From CAZGSN01 sp964371655 (GTDB lineage Bacteria > Desulfobacterota > Binatia > HRBIN30): a DNA stretch of 42,225 bases. A program made the translations under genes and the position numbers. Shown in pieces: positions 1 through 7,020 of the stretch (position 1 is the first letter of the stretch; each line of letters opens with the position of its first letter). The notes below the pieces were generated by a model. The model was given only the letters and a program-made list of their open reading frames with translations. It did not search any database and was not told the DNA's origin. The DNA lies in NCBI GenBank assembly GCA_964371655.1, contig CAYJOD010000053.1, positions 1 through 42,225 on the forward strand. The letters run 5' to 3'.

Positions 1-192
1 TTTCTGGCTGGTCTTATCCGCGTTCATCAGCGTCCATCCGTGGTTCCAACTGAGTTATTCGGGTTGACAGGGTTTGATCCCTCACCCCCCGCCCTCTCCC
101 GCAAGCGATGCGGGAGAGGGTGCGCTTCCAAACAGCGACGGGACTTGGCTTGCGGGCGCAGCCTGCGCGAGCTGGTTCCCGAGTCGTTCAGG
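1..192. other. Intergenic, dispersed-repeat-like sequence
   Basis: No gene is supported here. Bases 15-45 read like the 'GCGTTCATCAGCGTCCATCC' type of short intergenic repeat that I know from many environmental bacterial genomes; only one copy is visible in this window. The stretch 60-130 carries a Pu/Py hairpin listed separately. The beta-helix gene on the minus strand ends at 193, so this region is its 3' flank. Confidence 0.4.
92..120. repeat. Hairpin repeat, 12-bp perfect arms
   Basis: CCCTCTCCCGCA (92-103) pairs perfectly with TGCGGGAGAGGG (109-120) around a 5-base loop. This is a common REP-like intergenic hairpin. It lies about 70 bp beyond the stop of the minus-strand gene ending at 193 and could help end or stabilise that transcript, but it has no T-tract in that direction. 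Confidence 0.6.
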
Positions 193-2421
193 CTACTGCC
201 CTTGGCCCGTCGCCGCGTTCGTGCAGATCGGGATGGGAGTGCTGGTGCCGCCGCCTTGGGTTTGCACGGTAAGCGACTTGGGCTCCACGCACGAGAACGG
301 CATCCGCACCGCTAGCATCGTTGGGGTGACCGCCTCCAAGAGCGCCGCGACTCCATCGATACGCACGCAGTTGCCGCGCACCGGGTTGCAGCTGTTGCGC
401 AGGCTAAGGTCGGGACAGGCGGCGCCGTTGGCGTGCGCATCGATCACGTTGAACCCGGTGCCGAGGATGCGCACCACGGCGCCCGCCAACGCCTTGGTCG
501 GGCGTGTGCTCTGCAGCACCGGTGCGAGCCCGCTGCGGTGCGCCTGCGCCGGCGCGAAACGCGTGTGCAGGCCGTGATCGCTGAGGTCGTGCGCGGCAAT
601 GCCCATCTCGTCGCAGCTGTTTCCGGTGCCGCAGTGTTCCCATTGATTATTGAGCGCGAGCAAATCGACGCCGTTGGCGTTGCGCAAATTGGCGTCGGTC
701 TCTCCGCTTTGAGTGAACGCATTATTGCCCGAGCTGCCGAGCCCGCCGCCGCCGAAATCCGCCGTCGAGCTATCGGCGACGACGGCACCGTTGACGGCGT
801 TGCAGGCGAACGCGCAACCTTCGACCATGGCGGTGGCCCCGGGCGTGATGCCTTGATCGAAGACGCGGATGCCGGAGCTGACGTTGTCACTGACGTAGTC
901 GTTATTCAGATCGGCGTACGAATAGCTGCGTACGGAGATGCCGTTGGCGCCGTTGCTGCGGATGATGTTGCCGTCCGTATGCACTTCACTGGCGATCAGC
1001 AGAGAGGTTGGTGCCGCGCCATTGGCCGCCAGGCCGTTCTGGGCGCTGGCTCCGCCGCTGCGCTCGATGAGGTTGTCGCGCGCATAGAGATGGCCGCTCA
1101 AGGTCGCCTGCACGCCGCCGTTGGCGTTGTCATGCAACCAGTTGTCTTCGAGACGCGCGTAGGAATCGGTAGTGATCTTGACGCCCTTGTCGGCCACGGC
1201 GCTGATGTCGCAGTTGCGGATGACGTTGGCCGAAGCATCGAGGTCGCTACCGGCGCCGCCGTCGATGCCGATACCGTCACCCGAAGTATTCCGAATCACG
1301 CAGCGCTCGATCGCATTGTGATGCGCTCCGGGTCCGGAAATCGATACGAGGTCACGGTCACTGCCGCCGCCGTTGCGAAAGCCAAGGCCGATGACCGCGT
1401 TCGAGCTACCGGTGATCTCGATTGCCCCGGCGCTGAGCCCGGCGACATCCACGACCCGAGCGCCGGTGCCGCCGTCGGAGGTCGTCGCATCGATGGTCAC
1501 GTTCGAAGCCGACAGATGCGGCAGGGCTTGAACCAGACGGACTACCGTTTCCTGACTGGGTGGAAAGACTGTTTCGTCGAACTGAATGAGAAGCTGCTTG
1601 GCGCTCGTCGGCGCCGCATTGAGAGCGTCTCGCAACGAGCCGGCGCCGCTGCGATCTTCCGCTGTGGTCACCGTGAACACGCTGGCGTAAGCGATGAACG
1701 CGACCTGGTTGGTCGAGGTGTTGGCGAGCAAGAGACTGGCTTGATGCTGCTGTTGGCCGAGACTCGTGCTGAGGGAGTGGATCCAAACTCCCGGCGCCAG
1801 GTTCGCGACCGCGGTCGCGGCAGAGACGGCGTCGATCGAGTAGCTCTCGGCAAGGCCGGAATCGTTGCGACAGGTCGCGAGCAGCCGGCGACCCTGCAGG
1901 TGGCGCTGCGTCGCTGCGCCGGAGGATTCGTCGGCGATCGATACCCGCAAGGCAGCCGCCGTAGGGCATGAGATCGATGGTGTCGGGAACGGCGTATGGG
2001 TGGGTGTTCGGGTCGCCGTTAACGTCACAGTCGGCGTTGCCGTTGCCGTCGGCGTTGTTGTCACGGTCGGTGTCGGGGTCACGGTGGGCGTCAGCGTCAC
2101 GCTCGCTGTCGGCGACAGGGATGGTGTAAGGGTCATGGTCGGTGTCCACGTCACACTTTGCGTCGGCGTCGCTGTCAGTGTCGGAGTTGCGGTTGGCACC
2201 AGTGGCGCACTGAGGGCTCGAACCACGGCGGTGATATCTGCCGCGCTCAGGCGTCGATCGGCATTGCCGTCAGCTGTTGCACAGGCGCTTCCATTGTAGG
2301 TCGCCAGCACCGCAGCGGTGAGGTCCGCCGTTTCGAGACGAAGATTGCAGTCGGCATCGCCGCTGATCTGTGCGCTGGCAGCGGCGGCGCCAAGCCAGAA
2401 GGTGAGCACAAAGAAGCGCAC
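193..2421 (-). CDS. Secreted protein: dockerin-like repeats, Thr/Pro linker, parallel beta-helix, IPT/TIG-like end
   Basis: 742 residues from a GTG start. Residues 1-18 look like a signal peptide (ending ASA). Residues about 20-72 hold two dockerin/EF-hand-like segments (GDADCNLRLETADL and DGNADRRLSAADI), which in this family bind calcium. Residues about 75-148 are a Thr/Pro-rich linker (repeated TPT/TATPT). About 155-250 is an undefined beta-rich domain. About 250-620 has the motif of right-handed beta-helix proteins: start of the LRDAL type, then repeated N-x-I/V-x-x-N/C turns (NVTIDAT, NAVIGLGF, NAIERCVI, ANVIRNCDI, DNLIERSGG). The end (about 650-735) resembles an IPT/TIG fold (TKALAGAVVRILGTGFN). 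Likely exported and cell-surface or extracellular; substrate unknown. No sortase or exosortase C-terminal signal is visible, although an exosortase gene is present at 9219. The opposite strand also stays open for long stretches, a GC-rich shadow effect. Confidence 0.85.
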   Translation of the reverse strand: MRFFVLTFWLGAAAASAQISGDADCNLRLETADLTAAVLATYNGSACATADGNADRRLSAADITAVVRALSAPLVPTATPTLTATPTQSVTWTPTMTLTPSLSPTASVTLTPTVTPTPTVTTTPTATATPTVTLTATRTPTHTPFPTPSISCPTAAALRVSIADESSGAATQRHLQGRRLLATCRNDSGLAESYSIDAVSAATAVANLAPGVWIHSLSTSLGQQQHQASLLLANTSTNQVAFIAYASVFTVTTAEDRSGAGSLRDALNAAPTSAKQLLIQFDETVFPPSQETVVRLVQALPHLSASNVTIDATTSDGGTGARVVDVAGLSAGAIEITGSSNAVIGLGFRNGGGSDRDLVSISGPGAHHNAIERCVIRNTSGDGIGIDGGAGSDLDASANVIRNCDISAVADKGVKITTDSYARLEDNWLHDNANGGVQATLSGHLYARDNLIERSGGASAQNGLAANGAAPTSLLIASEVHTDGNIIRSNGANGISVRSYSYADLNNDYVSDNVSSGIRVFDQGITPGATAMVEGCAFACNAVNGAVVADSSTADFGGGGLGSSGNNAFTQSGETDANLRNANGVDLLALNNQWEHCGTGNSCDEMGIAAHDLSDHGLHTRFAPAQAHRSGLAPVLQSTRPTKALAGAVVRILGTGFNVIDAHANGAACPDLSLRNSCNPVRGNCVRIDGVAALLEAVTPTMLAVRMPFSCVEPKSLTVQTQGGGTSTPIPICTNAATGQGQ

Positions 2422-2462
2422 TCCCGAAGGCTACCCGTTCCGCGCCTGGCTGGGAATGAGTG

Positions 2463-2604
2463 GTGGGTCTGGTTGATTGTCATTCCGAGCCGTCGCATTT
2501 CCGCGGCGAGGAATCTTCCGGGGATCACGGTCGGCACGACATTCCACTGCAGATCCCTCGCTTCGCTCGGGATGACATCGAGCGAAAACATCAAACAGAC
2601 CCAC
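2463..2604. repeat. MITE-like element, copy 1 (142 bp)
   Basis: Ends are inverted repeats: GTGGGTCTGGTTGAT (2463-2477) and ATCAAACAGACCCAC (2590-2604), 14 of 15 matching. A second, inner inverted pair is TGTCATTCCGAGC against GCTCGGGATGACA. A second copy is at 34332-34475 with the same internal order. Read on the minus strand it gives the peptide CHPERSEGSA, well known as a spurious translation of a widespread intergenic repeat. It has no coding capacity. It lies just upstream of the beta-helix gene start. Confidence 0.85.
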
Positions 2605-2758
2605 TACCTGGGAATGGATCGCGTTGACACACTCATACCCCTCGGCTAAGAGCGCGCCGGTGTTAGAAGTCCCGGTGGGCACAGATTCGGAGCCCGAGCG
2701 GACATCGCATCGGAGATCCGGAGCAGGGCGCCAAGCACTGTCGATCAAGGAGTAAACG

Positions 2759-2926
2759 ATGGCTGAGAAGAAAGCGAAGACCGCCGAAAAAGGCGGTGCC
2801 GTTCAACACAAGCACACCTGTCCCAGCTGTGGCTCGGAGAGCCGCGTGACGTACTACACCGGTTGGGGCCCGAAGGGTTTCTTCTGGGTGTGCGAGAAAA
2901 ATTGCGGCTACAGCGCGCGCACCTGA
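2759..2926 (+). CDS. Small zinc-ribbon protein (55 aa)
   Basis: Short gene starting ATG at 2759 with a good ribosome site (AAGGAG at 2747-2752, 6 bases before the ATG). The 55-residue product has a Lys-rich N-terminus (MAEKKAKTAEK) and then a CPSCG ... CEKNCG arrangement: two cysteine pairs (C-x2-C and C-x3-C) about 26 residues apart with a Trp/Tyr/Phe-rich middle (YYTGWGPKGFFWVC). This is the look of a single zinc ribbon. I do not recognise a named family. It is followed after 20 bp by another small zinc-finger gene, so the two probably form one transcript ending at the terminator at 3325-3365. Function unknown; nucleic-acid or ribosome-related binding is only a guess from the fold. Confidence 0.75.
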   Translation: MAEKKAKTAEKGGAVQHKHTCPSCGSESRVTYYTGWGPKGFFWVCEKNCGYSART

Positions 2927-2946
2927 GACTGGCGCGAGAGACGTCG

Positions 2947-3297
2947 ATGGGCCGCACGCCAAAGAAGGAAAAGGCCAAGAAGGGGTTGCGGATCTTCGAG
3001 GACGAAGTCGCCTCCGAGGCCGAGGACGGCGAACTGCCGAAGGACGAAGCTGGCCGTCGCAAGATCAAGCGCCAGTACGAAGACCTTCTCGGCATCCGCA
3101 TCCAGAAGCTCCGAGGTCGCATCCTCAACCGTGAGCGTATCAACAAGACGATCGAAGGCATCTACTTCATCTGCAGCGAGTGCCACAAGATCTGTCACAA
3201 CATGGATGAGGGTCTGATCGAGGATCCCGACAACCAGAACAACATGTGCGCAGCATGCGCCAAAGCGAAGAGCAAGGGGAAGACAGCCGCCGCCTAA
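2947..3297 (+). CDS. Zinc-finger protein with helical N-terminus (DksA-like layout)
   Basis: 116 residues from ATG 2947; an ATG in the same frame at 2863 would overlap the previous gene and is unlikely. Residues about 1-35 are Lys/Glu-rich (MGRTPKKEKAKKGLR). Residues about 36-75 are strongly helical and charged (KIKRQYEDLLGIRIQKL...NRERINKTIEG). Then comes CSEC, a 21-residue spacer, and CAAC, ending in a Lys/Ala-rich tail. A helical segment followed by a C-x2-C ... C-x2-C finger recalls the TraR/DksA layout, but the DksA coiled-coil tip motif is not evident, so I leave it unnamed. It is co-directional with, and 20 bp after, the 55-aa zinc-ribbon gene; a strong terminator follows. Confidence 0.75.
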   Translation: MGRTPKKEKAKKGLRIFEDEVASEAEDGELPKDEAGRRKIKRQYEDLLGIRIQKLRGRILNRERINKTIEGIYFICSECHKICHNMDEGLIEDPDNQNNMCAACAKAKSKGKTAAA

Positions 3298-3324
3298 GGT
3301 CGCCGTTTTCTAGACCTCGCAGCC

Positions 3325-3365
3325 AAGAGCCTTCCGGCGTTAGCCGTGAAGGCTCTTCTGTTTTT
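3325..3365 (+). terminator. Rho-independent terminator after the zinc-protein pair
   Basis: AAGAGCCTTC (3325-3334) pairs perfectly with GAAGGCTCTT (3348-3357). The inner bases CGGC/GCCG (3335-3338, 3343-3346) extend the stem, and CTGTTTTT follows. It lies 28 bp after the stop at 3297. Confidence 0.9.
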
Positions 3366-3388
3366 GTGTGAGCAGCTAGCTCGCAGTC

Positions 3389-3478
3389 TTCACCACAGAG
3401 GCACAGAGAGCACAGAGGAAGTCGAAAACACTTTCAAGGTCATGATCTTCTCTGGGACCTCTGTGCCTCTGTGGTGAA
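3389..3478. repeat. Inverted repeat, 20-bp perfect arms
   Basis: TTCACCACAGAGGCACAGAG (3389-3408) is the exact reverse complement of 3459-3478, with a 50-bp centre. The sequence is of the 'CACAGAGGCACAGAG' type that I know as a dispersed intergenic repeat in uncultured bacteria. It sits between the terminator and the 3' end of the pseudouridine synthase gene. Confidence 0.85.
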
Positions 3479-3496
3479 CGTGGTGAGCAATCGGGG

Positions 3497-4456
3497 CTAG
3501 TCGCAGGTGAATTCGTCGAAATCGCGCGGCGGCGGGCTATCGACCTGCAGCGTGTCGCCGCGGCGTGGATGCGTGAACGCCAGATGACTGGCGTGCAGGA
3601 GATGGCGGCCCGCCGCCAGCTCGAGCGCACTTCCATATAAACGGTCGCCTACCACCGGATGGCCGATCGACGCGAGGTGGACGCGAATCTGATGCATCAC
3701 GCCCGTGGCGATTCGCACTTTGAGCAAGCTGTATAGGGGCTCGCACGTCTCTTGCTCCGAGCCCGGCTGTTCTCGGCGGCGTGGACGCGCGACGGGCTCG
3801 AACTGGCTGCTGGCGGCGCGCCCATCGACGCCGACGTCGACCACCCGCATGCGATCGTGACGCCTGCGGTCATGAGCGATCGGCGTCGTCACCCAGCCTG
3901 CGGCACGTACCTCGCCATGGACCACGGCGAGGTACTCCTTCACCATGGTCTGTGACACGAACTGGCGTCGCAACTCGTGAAAGGCCGCCGACGTCTTGGC
4001 GGCGACCAAGAGACCGGAGGTGTTGGTGTCGAGACGGTGGAGCAAACCGGCCTCGAGGCGCGACGGTCCGACCGTGGCTAACTCTGGCCAACGCGACAGC
4101 AGGAAGTTGGCAACCGTTCCGGTCTCGTCCGCCCGTAAGGCCACCGACGCGATCCCTGCCGGCTTGTCCACGACAACGAGGTCGGCGTCTTCGTAGATCA
4201 CCGGGAGCTGAAGCTCGGGGTTGGGTTGCAGGTCCTGCGGCGCCAACCAGACTTCGTCGACCTCGATCACGTCGTCGCTATGCACGAGGTCCCCCTTGCG
4301 CAGTTGACGCGCCATGCCCAGGGCGGACTCGCGGCGCCGCACCGCAGCGGCGGCGAGAGCCCGCTGCGCGGTGCGTCGCGACCAGCCCGGTACGTGCTGC
4401 GCCAGAAAGCTGTCGGCGCGCAATGGTGGACCCGCCGGAACAACGAAGCTGGACAT
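3497..4456 (-). CDS. RluA-family 23S rRNA/tRNA pseudouridine synthase
   Basis: 319 residues. RluA enzymes turn uridine into pseudouridine in rRNA or tRNA. An S4-like RNA-binding domain occupies about residues 12-70 (WSRRTAQRALAAAAVRR ... LRKGDLV). The catalytic domain follows with VIYEDADLVVVDKPAG, the signature GLLHRLDTNTSGLL (catalytic Asp143), the MHQIRVHLA motif, and HPVVGDRLYG. Length and domain order fit RluC/RluD, but the exact target uridine cannot be assigned. It stands alone on the minus strand. Confidence 0.92.
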   Translation of the reverse strand: MSSFVVPAGPPLRADSFLAQHVPGWSRRTAQRALAAAAVRRRESALGMARQLRKGDLVHSDDVIEVDEVWLAPQDLQPNPELQLPVIYEDADLVVVDKPAGIASVALRADETGTVANFLLSRWPELATVGPSRLEAGLLHRLDTNTSGLLVAAKTSAAFHELRRQFVSQTMVKEYLAVVHGEVRAAGWVTTPIAHDRRRHDRMRVVDVGVDGRAASSQFEPVARPRRREQPGSEQETCEPLYSLLKVRIATGVMHQIRVHLASIGHPVVGDRLYGSALELAAGRHLLHASHLAFTHPRRGDTLQVDSPPPRDFDEFTCD

Positions 4457-4546
4457 ACCCTGACCCTAGCAGCCCGTTGGAAAACGCACCCGAAGACCTA
4501 TCGACCAGAGGCGCGAGCATGAGGGGGTGTCTCAACACCAACCGAA

Positions 4547-4624
4547 CAGGGCGCGCCGCCGCGCGCCCCTACAACAAAACCGAGCAAGACCGCATGCCGT
4601 AGGGGCGCGCGGCGGCGCGCCCTG
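4547..4624. repeat. Long GC hairpin, 26-bp perfect arms
   Basis: Bases 4547-4572 (beginning CAGGGCGCGCCGCC) are the exact reverse complement of 4599-4624, with a 26-bp loop. Related sequence (GAGGGCGCGC...GCGCGCCCTC) occurs at 5943-6018, where it is interrupted by a homopolymer artefact, and a half-copy at 15665-15684. The motif AGAGCGGTGA/GGAGCGGTGA occurs close to the first two copies. It fills most of the 290-bp gap between two divergent genes, so it lies in their shared promoter region. Confidence 0.85.
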
Positions 4625-4746
4625 CCAGTCTTCCTCGTGAGGGAGCGGTGACTCAAGGGATACCCCCCCGCGCTGCACGTGCCCTGGCACGACCCGCAAT
4701 CGAACAGCAGTTGGCCGCCACCGATCAACTCGGTACAAGGTGAGGC

Positions 4747-5865
4747 ATGGACTGGGAACGCTGGCGGCGGGAATTCCCGATTGCGTTAGACACAGTGCAT
4801 CTGAACCACGCCGGCGTGTCGCCGATCTCGACGCGCGTCGCTACGGCAATCAGGCGCTTCACCGAGGAAGCGCTGCATTTGAACCCGGCCTTCTACAAGC
4901 GCTGGGAAAGCGGTTGCGAAGCGGTCCGCCACAGCTTCGCCAGGCTGCTTGGCGCGCAAGCGAGCGAGATTGCTTTCGTGAAGAACACCTCGGAGGCGAT
5001 CTCGTTGGTGGCGTCCGGGCTCGACTGGCGCAGCGGTGACAATGTCATCGCTCTCGACGGCGAGTATCCCTCCAACGTCTACCCGTGGTGGAGCTTGCGC
5101 CGCTGGGGGGTCGAGACGCGCATGCTGGCCTGTGAGCGCGGGCGCTTTGGCATCGACGCAATCGCCGCGCTTATCGACCGGCGCACGCGGGTTCTGGCGG
5201 TCAGCTTCGTCGATTGGAACAGCGGTGCGCGAACCGATCTGCGCAAGCTCGGTGAGCTCTGCCGAGAGCGCGACGTGCTGCTTTGTGTGGACGGCATCCA
5301 GGGCGTCGGCGCCCTGCAGGTCGACGTCGAAGCGATGGGCATCGATTGCCTGGCCGTCGGTGGTCACAAGTGGCTACTCGCTCCGGAAGGCTGTGGCGGG
5401 CTTTTCGTTTCGCGTCGGGTCATCGCGCGCCTGCAATCGGTGCTGCACGGATGGAAGAGCGTAACCGCCGCCGACACCTACCTGCCGTATCACTTCAACC
5501 CGCGACCGGACGCGGCGAAGTTCGAGCCCGGCAGCCCGCCGCAGTTGGGGACGCTTGCGCTTGGCGCGGCGATCGATCTGCTGCTCGAAATCGGTCCTGC
5601 CCATATCGAGCGCCGAATTCTCGAGCTGACGCAATCCCTGGCGACGCGGCTGCGCGCCGTCGGCGCCGAGGTGCTCAGCCCTTGGGGAGAAGGAGAGCGC
5701 TCCGGTATCGTCGTCTTTCGCTTGGGAAACGATCCGCAGGCCCTTGCCGCTGAGCTCAATCGCAAGGGTTTCATCGTCCGCTGTCGCGGCGGTGGCATCC
5801 GTGTCGCGCCACACTTCTACAACAACGAGGAAGATCTCGACCGCCTGCTGGCGGCGTTGCGCTGA
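4747..5865 (+). CDS. Class V aminotransferase / cysteine desulfurase-like PLP enzyme
   Basis: 372 residues, ATG at 4747 preceded by AAGGTGAGGC. A fold-type I PLP enzyme of the class V aminotransferase family, which includes cysteine desulfurases, isopenicillin N epimerase-like and kynureninase-like enzymes. Visible motifs: N-terminal LNHAGVSPIS, the cofactor-contact region FVKNTSEAIS (about 78-87), VDGIQGVGAL with Asp182 for the pyridine nitrogen, and GGHKWL with the Schiff-base Lys208. Length is normal. There is no SufU, IscU or carrier-protein gene beside it, so the substrate cannot be predicted. Monocistronic, after the 4547-4624 hairpin. Confidence 0.88.
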   Translation: MDWERWRREFPIALDTVHLNHAGVSPISTRVATAIRRFTEEALHLNPAFYKRWESGCEAVRHSFARLLGAQASEIAFVKNTSEAISLVASGLDWRSGDNVIALDGEYPSNVYPWWSLRRWGVETRMLACERGRFGIDAIAALIDRRTRVLAVSFVDWNSGARTDLRKLGELCRERDVLLCVDGIQGVGALQVDVEAMGIDCLAVGGHKWLLAPEGCGGLFVSRRVIARLQSVLHGWKSVTAADTYLPYHFNPRPDAAKFEPGSPPQLGTLALGAAIDLLLEIGPAHIERRILELTQSLATRLRAVGAEVLSPWGEGERSGIVVFRLGNDPQALAAELNRKGFIVRCRGGGIRVAPHFYNNEEDLDRLLAALR

Positions 5866-5950
5866 GCCTCTACGGAATCTCGACCTGCACCGCGACCGTT
5901 AGAGAGCGGTGATTCGTGGGAGTGTCTCGAAACCTGACGAAGAGGGCGCG

Positions 5951-5981
5951 CCCCCCCCCCCCCCCCCAAAAAAAAAGGGGG
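5951..5981. other. Probable assembly artefact (C17-A9-G5)
   Basis: 17 C, then 9 A, then 5 G in a row, interrupting the left arm of a GAGGGCGCGC...GCGCGCCC hairpin of the 4547-4624 family. Nothing else in the window looks like this except the C30 run next to the N gap. I read it as a mis-assembled hairpin, not biology. The rest of 5866-6164 holds the hairpin's right arm (6000-6018) and a hexamer tract. Confidence 0.75.
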
Positions 5982-6068
5982 ACCCCGCGGGCCGAGAGGC
6001 GCGCGGCTGCGCGCCCTCCAGGCCTTGAAACAACCTGGCGTATCGAAGAGTGCTCCGCTCGATTGTAG

Positions 6069-6153
6069 AGGCTCAGGCTCAGGCAAAGGCACAGGGCTCA
6101 GGCTTCGATGACTTCAGCCTCAGCCTCAGCCTCGCCTATGCCTCTGCCTACGC
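6069..6153. repeat. Degenerate hexamer tract (GGCTCA / GCCTCA)
   Basis: Runs of GGCTCAGGCTCAGGC are followed by the complementary-type CAGCCTCAGCCTCAGCC, so the tract is also an inverted repeat. It sits just beyond the stop of the DUF4412-like gene at 6165. Similar 6-bp tracts occur at 23870-23930 and near 24700 and 24910. Confidence 0.7.
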
Positions 6154-6164
6154 TGGAGGGTTGA

Positions 6165-7016
6165 TCACTTCTGCTTGGCGCCTGCGGGCATTCCCGCGCC
6201 GTTGACTTTCGCAAAGTCGGGCGGCACCTGGAACACATCCGCGCTGAGGGTCTTGGGTTCGATCTTTGTAATCTCGTCGACCGTATACCCGCCGACGGTG
6301 AGAGTCTGCACGCGTACCGGCAACCCCTTCTCGGTTAGAAGCATGCGCGAGCTCTTGGCGCCCGGGCGGATATTTTGCTCGGCGACGGCGAAGCTGCGGA
6401 ACGACGCGGCCACGTCTTTTGCGTCCTCGGTGAGCCACCCGATCGTGGTCTCGTCCTTGGTCTTGGTTTCGAACGCCGCGCACTTGTGGCCGTTGATCGT
6501 CTCGGTCTTGCCGAGAGCACGCAGGCTCGGTCCCGGCGCGTCCGCCTTGGAGCTCGGGAGCGTCTTCAACATCGCCTCGACTTCTTTGCGTTTTTCCGGA
6601 GGCAGCTTCGCCATCTGCTCTTCCATCACCTTCGACTTGGAGGCTAATTGCGCAGCGGCCGATTGCATGTCGGCTTTGGTTACCTCGATGACCTGCCGTT
6701 TGGTCGGATTGACGACCTGCAGCAGTCCGCTGTCTGCGTCCAAGACAATGAAGACCCCATCGGCTGCATCGACCCGCACCTTCGCACCGCGGATCGAAAC
6801 CGTGGAAGGCTTGGTTTCAACGCCGTCTTTCTCGGCTAGCAGCTTCTCCGCGGGCATCCCGAGAATACGATCGGCGTTCTTCTCGTCGCCGCCGACGATC
6901 TTGGTGATGGCCGCCGGTTTGATGGAGATGCGCCGTGTCGTAACCGTGCCCTCGAACGCCGCCGCAGGCAGCGCCAAAGCAACGATCAGGACGCCTAGCG
7001 ATACGAATCTACTCAT
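6165..7016 (-). CDS. Secreted DUF4412-like protein
   Basis: 283 residues. Residues 1-20 form a signal peptide (VALALPAAAF). The body has the features of the DUF4412/LolA-like periplasmic group: an early strand pair (FEGTVTTRRIS), a 'value stored in the last use' segment (FIVLDADSGLLQVVNP), a helical Lys/Glu-rich middle (about 125-150), then GKTETINGHKCAAFE, which resembles the 'I-x-G-x-x-C' strand typical of DUF4412, and a C-terminal TVDEITKIEPKTL ... FQVPPDF ending (DUF4412 proteins often end F-x-V-P-x-G/D-[FY]). Function of the family is unknown. It is 4 bp downstream of the amidase gene (stop 7021), so the two are probably cotranscribed. Confidence 0.75.
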   Translation of the reverse strand: MSRFVSLGVLIVALALPAAAFEGTVTTRRISIKPAAITKIVGGDEKNADRILGMPAEKLLAEKDGVETKPSTVSIRGAKVRVDAADGVFIVLDADSGLLQVVNPTKRQVIEVTKADMQSAAAQLASKSKVMEEQMAKLPPEKRKEVEAMLKTLPSSKADAPGPSLRALGKTETINGHKCAAFETKTKDETTIGWLTEDAKDVAASFRSFAVAEQNIRPGAKSSRMLLTEKGLPVRVQTLTVGGYTVDEITKIEPKTLSADVFQVPPDFAKVNGAGMPAGAKQK

Positions 7017-7020
7017 CGGT

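Noticed and set aside
433..1971. 512-codon plus-strand ORF opposite the beta-helix gene
   Set aside because: Antisense shadow of a GC-rich gene. Its composition is typical of a reverse frame, and the minus strand has signal peptide, linker and beta-helix repeats.
2247..2594. Minus-strand ORF with CHPERSEGSA-type peptide (also 34104-34559)
   Set aside because: Translation of the MITE-like repeat, a known false-ORF type.
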